The notes under the pieces: model-generated | What the model saw: the letters and a program-made list of their open reading frames with translations, nothing else | Told to the model about the DNA's origin: nothing | The model's database searches: none | Source of the DNA: Euperipatoides rowelli | Taxonomy: Eukaryota > Onychophora > Udeonychophora > Euonychophora > Peripatopsidae | DNA: 15,354 bases | Strand: one strand, 5' to 3' | NCBI GenBank assembly: GCA_003024985.2 | Contig: PXIH01S0016735.1 | Shown here: positions 8,269-15,354 of the stretch, one piece after another | How positions within the stretch are numbered: position 1 is the first letter of the stretch | How the letters are laid out: each line of letters starts with the position of its first letter | Position numbers and translations under genes: made by a program

Positions 8269-9145
8269 GCATTTAAATATAATTAACTTTTCTTTTTGTA
8301 AAAATATCATAATATTATTACAAAATTGTATTAACTGATGAATTTGCATACAGAACGATGTAGAAATAAGCAAATTTTGATATAAAAAAATAAATAAATA
8401 AAAAAAAAAACATTATTTTGAGGTGCACACTGTTGTGACTTTGGAGATGTTACATTTTCACAGTACTGCGATATTATAGTTTAGATTATAGAAATAATAC
8501 ACAATTTTCCAAGATAAATATAAATTTTCAAAAATTATAAAATAATGCAAAAATGAATAACAATACTAATTCTCTCATGAATTTTAGATTAACGATTGAA
8601 CATTGTTCCCTCATAATAATCATAAACAAAAATATATTAAATTATTCATAAACAAATTTAATACAGTATAAATAATTGAATTTTTAAAATATTAAAGTTT
8701 GTCAAGGAAATAAACAATTTAAATCATTGTTTATTTATATCATCTATATACACACACACACACACTAACCTTCACCTTTCGTTAGCCAAATTAATCGTTC
8801 AAATAAAATTGTATCCACTAGAACGCAATCTCTTTAAAAAATCGAATAAATAAATTTAAAATATAATGTAACTAATATTATGTATCTTTCTTGGGTTTTT
8901 CAGATAATGAAAGATTAATATACATTCTTGTGATCAGAAATTCCTTTAAGATCCCCATTTATATTGCCTACTTCAGACAGGATTCATATTATGTTTTTAC
9001 TTTTCAAATAATGGATTTTAATAAGATTTATATCAGTGTTATTTTTTTTTTTTTTTTTTTTAAATAAATCTCCTCTCCAACAGGAGAAGAGATGTATTTT
9101 TTTGTGGCTAATAAATAATAGAAAATCATAATTACTTGAAATTAG
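8269..9145. other. AT-rich non-coding stretch
   Basis: No gene is seen. It holds an A-rich TAAA run (8383-8410), a (CA)n run at 8750-8765 and a long T run near 9041-9060. It is the start of the contig that is probably misplaced (8269-9944). Confidence 0.5.
8750..8765. repeat. (CA)n microsatellite
   Basis: About eight AC units follow a TATA run. It is a simple repeat. Confidence 0.8.
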
Positions 9146-9340
9146 TTAGAATAACAGTTTCCTTTTTTTATTAGAAGGGCAGCATACTTGGAAAAACCCA
9201 AAGCGAACTGTTACAGCTAGGGGAAAAACCGTTCCATAACTGACCAAACTGGGCAGTGACCTGTACTCCCCAGCATATGCCTTCAGCTTAGCAAGTTGTG
9301 CGGAAATCCACTCGATCATGAAACCAAGACATATAAGCTT
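9146..9340 (-). other. GC-richer island with an unidentified short open frame
   Basis: Base composition rises to near 47% G+C at about 9174-9325, in a background near 25%. This usually marks former coding or transposon sequence. The minus strand is open from about 9335 to TAA at 9146-9148. The ATG at 9317-9319 would give a 57-residue product beginning MIEWISAQLAKLKAYAGEY and ending in a Lys/Arg-rich tail. On the plus strand each frame closes within 25 codons. I do not recognise the peptide. It may be a fragment of a transposon protein or the body of a SINE-like repeat, and a functional gene is unlikely. Confidence 0.25.
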
Positions 9341-9784
9341 TAATTATTTGAATAATAATAGAGGATATTGATAAGCCATTGTGATTTAACAGACTTTAAT
9401 AACAAAAAAAAAAAAATACTATTTTATTACAGAGTTGAAAATGATATTTTGTTAAAAAAAATTAAAATTTCATTTAAAGAAATTTGAACTTTCCTGTTTT
9501 TAAAAATTGTGCACAAATATGATGTCTTCAAGGATAAGAAACAAGACATCATACCTAAATGATCACATATGATTAAACATTAGGCAATAGGCCGGAGTGT
9601 GAAGTTTTTTTTAAATTCAAAATCGGCCCGGTGTGGTAAAGATGCATTTTGTATTGTTTATTATATAAAAAAAAAAATTCAATGCCCTGAGTTGACATTT
9701 TCATACGCCCCAAGAGGCTCAAAATCCCCGAGTTTTAGCAATTTTTTTTCCATATTTGTGTAAACAATTTACACATTTAATTTC
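9341..9784. other. AT-rich non-coding stretch with a small hairpin
   Basis: No gene is seen. An 11-bp perfect inverted repeat (TATGATGTCTT at 9518-9528 and its complement at 9543-9553, 14-nt loop) is present. Two related phrases, GGCCCGGTGTGG near 9624 and GGCCCAATGTGG near 9790, suggest an imperfect internal duplication of a dispersed repeat. Confidence 0.45.
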
Positions 9785-9944
9785 TTATTGGCCCAATGTG
9801 GAAACAATACAATTAGGTACCCTTAACATATGAAAAAAGTTTCATATCTCTTATACACTATCTTCAAGTGCCCCAACAATGGCAAAGTGTTATGAAGAAT
9901 GGTAAAATTTGAATTATTTTATATTTTTCTGAATGTACTAAAAA
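9785..9944 (+). repeat. 160-bp exact duplicate, copy 1 (contig end)
   Basis: These bases are identical to 11732-11891. This copy ends exactly at the N at 9945 and the other begins exactly after the N at 11731, as expected when two overlapping contig ends were not merged. Confidence 0.95.
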
Positions 9945-9945
9945 N
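9945..9945. other. single-N contig junction
   Basis: The sequence to the left continues naturally at 11892, and the sequence to the right continues naturally from 8116-8267. Neither side matches its present neighbour. Confidence 0.8.
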
Positions 9946-10524
9946 ATACCATGAATTAGTGGTTAATAAATACATAGCCTGAATTAGTGGTCAAAAATTT
10001 CATACCCTGAATTAATGGTCAATAGATTCATTCCCTGAATTAGTGGTCAATAAATTCATTCCATGAATCAGTGGCCAATAAATGAATACAGTACCCTGAA
10101 TTAATGGTCAATAGATTCATTCCCTGAATTAGTGGTCAATAAATTCATATCCTGAATTAGTGGTCAATAAATTCATATCCTGAATTAGTGGTCAAAAATT
10201 CATACCATGAATTAGTGGTCAAATAAATTCATACCTTGAGTTAGTGGTCAATAAATTCATACCCTCAATTATTGGTCAATAAATTCATACCCTGAATTAA
10301 TGGTCAATAAATTCATATCCTGAATTAATGGTCAAAAAGTTCATACCCTGAATTAGTGATCAATAAATCCATACCCTGAATTAGTGATCAATAAATTCAT
10401 ACCCTGAATTAATAGTCAATAAATTCATACATTGAATTAGTAGTCAATAAATTCATACACTGAATTAATGGTCAATAGATTTATTCACTGAATTAGTGGT
10501 CAATAAATTCATATCTTGAATTAT
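9946..10524 (+). repeat. 28-bp tandem satellite, right piece
   Basis: The unit is the same as in the array at 7761-8267, with about 20 more copies. The first 152 bp are identical to the last 152 bp of the left piece. After 10097 the array continues with new units until it fades at 10524. Merged over the overlap, the two pieces would make a single array of about 930 bp. Confidence 0.95.
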
Positions 10525-10978
10525 GACTCAGTGTACCACATTTACATTTGACTAAGTTTACACACAGTAAACTATTTAATTCTTAAATTCATTATAATGG
10601 GTTTAGATAATGAATTACTTTGAATGATAATAAAACATCTTAGGATATTTTACAACCTGGAATTTCAATTATGGGTTTAAATATATATATAAATCATGAA
10701 ATAATATTGTGAGAGTCATTGCAGTCAACTAAACTTATAAGATAGAACTATATTATGCTTAATTTATTAAAAGGGATTAAGTTGTCTGCAATGAGTCTCA
10801 AGAATGAAGGGTCTCCAAAGCAAACTTTGTTTGACCTTTTACCTGGTCGAATCTAAGACTATAGATTGATGGAGAATACAAAGGGGCAAAGTGAACTATT
10901 TTATAAGTGAGTAGAAAATAATATATTTATTAGGCAATAGTAACTCTATAGGCTATTGACATACAAATAATATGAAAT
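10525..10978. other. AT-rich non-coding stretch
   Basis: No gene or repeat is recognised between the satellite and the SINE, apart from a short TA run near 10681-10690. Confidence 0.5.
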
Positions 10979-11110
10979 GGACTACTCCGGTGGTCCAGTG
11001 ATTAACATCATTGACACCGGAGTTTGTTCAGGGGTCGTGAGTTTGATCCTAGGAAGCCCCGGCGCTGGAAATGGTGAATTGTCATTCACCATCGGTACAC
11101 ACCGGACATT
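10979..11110 (+). mobile_element. tRNA-derived SINE
   Basis: An A-box-like TGGTCCAGTGA (10991-11001) and a B-box-like AGTTTGATCCT (11040-11050) sit in tRNA-like order, followed by GGAAGCCCC, as in tRNA-head SINEs. The head is not an intact tRNA: CTCCGGTG (10985) pairs with CACCGGAG (11015) instead of forming a cloverleaf, and the acceptor ends do not pair. An 8-bp hairpin (ATGGTGAA/TTCACCAT, 11071-11092) follows, a typical 3'-body feature. The open frames through this block are by-products. The 3' end is unclear; it may run on into the T-rich tract at 11109 or as far as the A-rich tail near 11300. Confidence 0.6.
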
Positions 11111-11124
11111 TTTTCTCATTACAG

Positions 11125-11289
11125 ATATATCAAGGATTGTTCAATCAAATAATAATTGGATTAATGGCGGACAATTTAAGGAAAGAAATGGAACTCAAGA
11201 TGGCTGATGGATATGGAAATAAATTAAAAATCAATCATCACTGTTGTATCCAGTTAAGAAGATTGTTAAATAATAAAAGCATATTGTAA
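11125..11289 (+). CDS. candidate 3'-terminal exon after the SINE
   Basis: A T-rich tract and CATTACAG (ending 11124) form a plausible acceptor. A phase-0 frame then stays open for 54 codons to TAA at 11287-11289. It encodes a Lys/Arg-rich peptide including MADNLRKEMELKMADGYG and a Cys-Cys stretch near the end. AATAAA follows 11 bp after the stop. I do not recognise the family. The frame is also open back into the SINE, so this could equally be the SINE's own tail. Two similar 'AAGATGGC' blocks could be internal sequence repeats. No upstream exon can be identified. Confidence 0.25.
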   Translation: MYQGLFNQIIIGLMADNLRKEMELKMADGYGNKLKINHHCCIQLRRLLNNKSIL

Positions 11290-11299
11290 ATTATATTTT

Positions 11300-11305
11300 A
11301 ATAAA
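11300..11305 (+). terminator. AATAAA poly-A signal
   Basis: The hexamer lies just downstream of the stop at 11287-11289. The hexamer is clear; its use is not. Confidence 0.3.
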
Positions 11306-11730
11306 AAAATTTAATATGAATTATAAAATACCAAAATGTTTTGCTTTAGACATTATAGCTTCTATAAGCAGGCAGAGTACTTTGGTTGTGATGCAGGTTA
11401 AGTTTAGATTGTAGCATTATTGTTATACATTTGCAACATTGATTGTATGCTACAATACTGTAAGTTTTTTTATAAATAACATTATACAGTATAGTTGTTA
11501 GTATGTGCAAAGGTAATATTAGTAGTTGAGCCAGACACTTTTGAGTTTCATCTCTGGGGACTTGGAAAACCATACATTTTTAGATTCAGCACGACACTAG
11601 CATCATATCCGTCCATGATACTTTCAGTTTCAGGATAGCTAATGGCCAACATATTAGAAAAATGGTGTCCAATTTAGTACTTTTTGCAGCTTTTTTAAAT
11701 TTTCTCAACTATAGCTTTAGCACAAAAATT
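11306..11730. other. non-coding stretch, nothing recognised
   Basis: No gene, RNA or repeat is recognised on either strand. The minus-strand open frame at 11346-11573 has no family resemblance. The stretch ends at the N at 11731. Confidence 0.45.
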
Positions 11731-11731
11731 N
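11731..11731. other. single-N contig junction
   Basis: The 160 bases right of this N duplicate 9785-9944, so the contig to the right most likely joins the contig ending at 9944, not the one ending at 11730. Confidence 0.8.
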
Positions 11732-11891
11732 TTATTGGCCCAATGTGGAAACAATACAATTAGGTACCCTTAACATATGAAAAAAGTTTCATATCTCTTA
11801 TACACTATCTTCAAGTGCCCCAACAATGGCAAAGTGTTATGAAGAATGGTAAAATTTGAATTATTTTATATTTTTCTGAATGTACTAAAAA
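11732..11891 (+). repeat. 160-bp exact duplicate, copy 2 (contig start)
   Basis: This block is identical to 9785-9944. After it the sequence runs on into unique DNA and then the 3' end of the family A relic. Confidence 0.95.
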
Positions 11892-11966
11892 TAAAAAAAT
11901 TCAATCCTATACACAAATTTTTTACATTTTTATTAAACTTTGATTGCAATATGCTATTGTGTTGCT

Positions 11967-13958
11967 TTATAACATGTTCACATTTAACTCCTCTCTTTTA
12001 ATAAGCACCAAATTACAGTTTAACATTCTTTCGGGTAATACTTTGTACTCATATTTTGTTTCAAAAGTTTTCATCCTGGAACCTGATTCATTTTTAGCCA
12101 GAATGTATTCGTCCTTCTCTATTGTCTGCATACTGCTTCAGAGGCTTGTAACTAATTTCACAGTCCTCTCAGTTGCCTGTGTGTGACAAGGCAATTTCAA
12201 CAGGTTTGAAAGAGTTTCAGTTCAGCACCATTCTTGAACCTTTTGATTCCTTGTATCTCCAAACTCATTGTGATAGGAGGCTCCATTATTTCTTTCACAC
12301 CACTCTCAAATCTTTGTTACAATCAATGAAATTGATATAAACTGCTGCTTCAAAATTTACTTTTGGAACCCTAACATGTCTTGCTTTCTTGTTTTGTAGC
12401 TGTTTTGCTGCTGACACTTGTCTCTTGCTGCTATTATGTGTCTAAAGGCAAGTTCTCTAATGTGCTTCCTATCATCTGTTAACATAGCAAGCAGTAAGTT
12501 TTCCTCATTAGCAAAAAAACTGTTTTTCTGGATCACAGTGTTGACAATTTTCTGAAAATCTGGCTCTAGATATCGGGAAGTTTTTATTAGAGTCCATAAA
12601 TGCCTACTTCCATCAAAACAGTGTTGTTTAGTCTTTATCAGAAACCAAACAGGTACATAGAATTTCATGATATACTTGCACAGAGTAGAAAGTTTGGCAG
12701 AAGTACTCTCAGTTGAAATGTAGAGGCGCAAAGTCTAATAACAGTTGTTAACTACCTCGAATGATTAAGTAGCCCAGGTTTCTTCAAAGCAAATTCTGGA
12801 GAACAGCGACCACTTGAAACGATACACCACACTTCATGAATAATTTTTTGGCCGCTGATATGTCATCAAAATTAACAGTAGGCAGATAGATCTTCACACA
12901 TTTTATGGGATTTCCCTAGGGGCAATGAAAATGAATTTGATCCCATAGTTTCTCCATCTAGATATTGCAACAAATGAGCCACTGTAGAGGGCGTTGAAGA
13001 CTAACTTCCATTATTCTAATTACTCCATTCTCAGCACCAGTATTGACATTAATGCCATCACATCCAATGACCCAATATTATTGGTCTCTATTTGTTTGCT
13101 ATTCAGGTACTTAGTTATTTCTGTCTTGTTGTTCAACAATGAACCTGTAGCAGGTGTAACACGGCCAATATAAACTAAATTGGGCTCTTGTTCTTCTTTT
13201 ATTGTGCGATAACATAATTTATTTCCTATTTTCTCCTGAACTAAATAACTTTTTTTCTGCCCATTAAAGTATAGTCTTGTTAAACAAAAATTCTGATTTG
13301 GTGATGATAGCTCCTTTCTTAACTTCTCACGTTCCTGCCTTACTTTATTTCTGTCAACTACCCTAGAAGTATCAGCATCATGGAGGATGGCAAAGTCATT
13401 CAACAAAGTGCTGGCAACCACTGCAGCTGCCCGATCGAATACACTGCACCTGTCACATGCCATCGCCAAATTTGGGAGAGGTAAACACATTTTGGAAGTG
13501 CTGGTAGTATGTATTTCTTCCGAGACAGAATTATTTTCCTCACTGTTGTTTTTTTCATCAGACTCACAATGACACCACTCTCCAGTACAAGCTTCATTTG
13601 AAGTTGACTTTGGTTGTTTTTGTAAATTTCTTACTGTAATTTCTTAATGTCTGATATGCTCCAGGATTTTCTTTGTTTTCTTGTAGTTCATGCCAGCAAT
13701 GACCATTAGTTTTTCATTTTTTTGGTCAGTTAAAAATTCCCTTTCATCAATGGGTACCTCCTTGTCTTTTTCACATCTGCAAGTCATGTAATCAGTGCAC
13801 TTGAAGAAACCAACATCAAACAGTTTGCCTTTTGCTTCTGCAACAAAAGATTCAATGTTCTTAATATATGTTGGATCACTTTGACAGCCTTTGAATGACT
13901 TGAGAATGTTTCTGGAACCTCTCCAAGAATAGACATTGTCTTTATTACATAGCAAGTT
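11967..13958 (-). pseudogene. decayed member of a multi-copy uncharacterized gene family ('family A')
   Basis: Read on the minus strand, blocks occur in order over about 660 codons. They are a Cys-rich block with CRCEKDKEVPIDEREFLTDQ (13770-13710); a Ser/Glu-rich acidic linker; LPNLAMACDRC..FDRAAAVVAS; VVDRNKVRQEREKLRKEL; GCDGINVNTG; YLDGETMGSNSF..GK; CSPEFALKKPGLLNHSR; KYIMKFYVPVWFLIKT; ENLLLAMLTDDRKHIRELA; VPKVNFEA; and PCHTQATERTVKLVT. I know this order from large unnamed protein families repeated in arthropod, cnidarian and mollusc genomes; their biochemistry is unknown to me. Damage: an in-frame TAA at 13644-13646, a frameshift near 13071-13075, loss of about a dozen codons near 12975, a Trp-to-TAG change at 12752-12754, a further frameshift near 12730, and more 3' of 12357. 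The 5' end is missing or lies in another exon. Confidence 0.7.
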
Positions 13959-14269
13959 TCAATAAAAAGAGATGAGAAAACATTGTGCTGCCAGTGTTTC
14001 TATAAAAATGAAAAACATAACTGCTTCCCATTCAGTCTGAAAATTTAAGCATTTCCTCTCAGAACAAGACAGAACTGATACATTTGATTTGAAACGAATG
14101 GCAATTTAATATATAAGTGCTGTATGTTACTTGTGAAGAAAAGTGCTTTAAAAGCACTAGAGAACTAGCAAAATAATTACCTCAATTGACATATTTTCAG
14201 GAGAAGGTGGATATTCCAACTTTAATTTCATGTGCATCATTCTCTTCTGTGTGGATTTATAAAAATAAT
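13959..14269. other. spacer between the two head-to-head relics
   Basis: This would hold the 5' ends and any shared promoter of the divergent pair. It contains an 8-bp hairpin with a 1-nt centre (AGTGCTTT/AAAGCACT, 14142-14158). There is also a minus-strand open stretch ending in a splice-donor-like GAG|GTAATT (GT at 14179-14180) that could be a 5' exon of family A. No clear TATA or initiator can be singled out in such AT-rich DNA. Confidence 0.35.
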
Positions 14270-15057
14270 TATAAGCTATGTTGACGCTGACATTTATGTG
14301 ATCATGCTGTTTGCTATACAAGAAGAATTAAAGAATTACCAGAGAGTTATTTCTGAAATGTGGATCAAGTAACCAGGTGAAGCACTATAACATGAGCCAT
14401 ATGCATGAATGACTAGGTCAGCCAGTATTCAGAGCTCTTCCTGGAATGCATTTGTTTATTTGGTGCGATGCAGTAAGTGCTTTTGCTGGCAAGTAAAAGT
14501 TTTCATCCTACATAATACTGAATACAGGGATTCTTTAAGTATTCTTAGTACCGCAGCTGATGTACCTGATGAAACAATGAAACTGCTTGATACATTTATT
14601 TATCAGTTTTTCTATGGAAAGCAAAAGTTTGACATTAATGAATTAAGTTATACATTTTTTTCCCTGCTAAATTGGGGTCAGTGGAATCACATAACCTGCC
14701 ACCATGTAGCAAAATGCTGTACAAACATATAAGAAGAGCAAACTACCGGGCTCTCATTTTAAAAAAAAATGTTGTCAGACTGAACCAGATATTAAGGCCC
14801 CAGAACAACAAGGTTGAATTTCTGGAACAGACAATGATGGACGAGCTTGTCTGAAAGTACAGTGGATGGACTGTCCTTCTGCTCCTGAAGCTGTTTTGAA
14901 ACTAATGATGTGTTCTTGCCCAAAGAATCAGTGTATTTATACCAATATCAGATGTAAAGACATCTGCAAAATACAGAAATGTTCAAACTATGTAAAAGTC
15001 AGTGCTTTTGACACACATATATTTACCAATGGTGGTAGTATTGAAGATGAGAACTGA
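14270..15057 (+). pseudogene. decayed C-terminal half of a second multi-copy uncharacterized family ('family B')
   Basis: Blocks appear in order across three frames. VDADIYVIMLF (14280-14312) matches an acidic PIN/FEN-like strand usually of the form S-x-DTDVxVL. Next come CGSSNQVKHYN, then ALPGMHLFIWCDAVSAFAGK (the family's ALPGFHxxTGCDxxSxFxGKGK block), VPDETMKLLDTFIYQFFYGK, LPPCSKMLYKHIRRANYRA, and VQWMDCPSAPEAVL. Last is a Cys-rich tail (MMCSCPKNQC..IRCKDICKIQKCSN) ending at TGA 15055-15057. I know this arrangement from unnamed repetitive protein families of invertebrates. Damage: a frameshift near 14355, stops at 14410-14412 and 14494-14496, and frameshifts near 14495, 14675 and 14830. 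In the ALPG block the usual TGCD is IWCD. The N-terminal half is absent. Family A starts on the opposite strand just upstream. Confidence 0.7.
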
Positions 15058-15111
15058 TATTTTAAACTGTTTTATACATTTAACATTCATTTATATCATA
15101 TATATGTATGC

Positions 15112-15183
15112 TTTATCAATACACATTATTTTAAATGTAAATAATACAATTTTATCAATATATTTTAAGTGTAAATAAGAAAC
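15112..15183 (+). repeat. imperfect ~39-bp tandem duplication
   Basis: TTTATCAATA at 15112 and at 15151 are each followed by an ATTTTAA(A/G)TGTAAATAA block. It is two diverged copies in the 3' flank of the family B relic. Confidence 0.6.
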
Positions 15184-15354
15184 ATTTAAATTTAAAAGAA
15201 CACCATTTTTTATTTACATCCTACATTTCGGTTGATCCTACAAAAAATATTAATATACATAATTTGTGTAAAATTTTATGATCTACAATATTAAATAATT
15301 CATTTTTTCAATAGGAAGAACCGTTTAAGGGATAACTATAAAAATAGCTAAAGT
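15184..15354. other. AT-rich tail of the window
   Basis: No gene, RNA or repeat is recognised here. Confidence 0.5.

Noticed and set aside
10979-11055. Functional tRNA gene
   Set aside because: Box A and box B are present but the acceptor and anticodon arms do not pair into a cloverleaf, and the sequence continues into a SINE-type body.
11346-11573. Minus-strand 75-codon open frame
   Set aside because: AT-driven composition, no family resemblance, no splice or start context.
13387-13597. Open frames overlapping family A in other frames or strands
   Set aside because: They are shadows of the family A reading frame, which alone shows ordered family motifs.

Overview
This is eukaryotic, AT-rich, non-coding-dominated DNA, most likely from an invertebrate and perhaps an arthropod. 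The support is a degenerate splice/poly-A style of gene structure, decayed LINE, PIF/Harbinger-like, MITE, SINE and Helitron-like elements, and two relics of gene families that I know as multi-copy 'uncharacterized protein' families of arthropods, cnidarians and molluscs. No bacterial operons, rRNA, intact tRNA genes or CRISPR are present. I see no intact multi-exon host gene. There are only two weak candidates for terminal exons: 944-1029 and 11125-11289, both plus strand and both followed by a poly-A signal.

Layout. 1-1200: AT-rich sequence with the first candidate terminal exon. 1545-2290: a strand-biased pyrimidine minisatellite. 2832-3587: C-terminal remnant of a LINE ORF2. 3588-4682: a 1.1-kb PIF/Harbinger-like element with terminal inverted repeats, TAA target duplications and the start of a MADF-like protein. 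5051-5390: a TTAA-flanked MITE holding a 65-nt pure pyrimidine run, a perfect 35-bp hairpin and a perfect 18-bp palindrome. 5564-5695: a retroelement endonuclease fragment. 6728-7075: three copies of a ~130-140-bp repeat. 7516 onward: a Helitron-like 5' end. 7761-8267 and 9946-10524: a 28-bp satellite in two pieces. 10979-11110: a tRNA-derived SINE.

The right-hand 3.1 kb (11967-15057) is the most interesting part. Two decayed genes lie head to head: a minus-strand relic ('family A', 11967-13958) and a plus-strand relic ('family B', 14270-15057). Both carry frameshifts and stops but keep long, recognisable motif blocks. They may be the two genes of one poorly described mobile element; that link is inference.

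The window is also very probably mis-assembled. The 152 bases ending at the N at 8268 are identical to the 152 bases starting after the N at 9945, and the 160 bases ending at the N at 9945 are identical to the 160 bases starting after the N at 11731. This is what would be seen if contigs 8269-9944 and 9946-11730 had been placed in the wrong order. The likely true order is [..8267]+[10098..11730] followed by [8269..9944]+[11892..], which would make the 28-bp satellite one continuous array.
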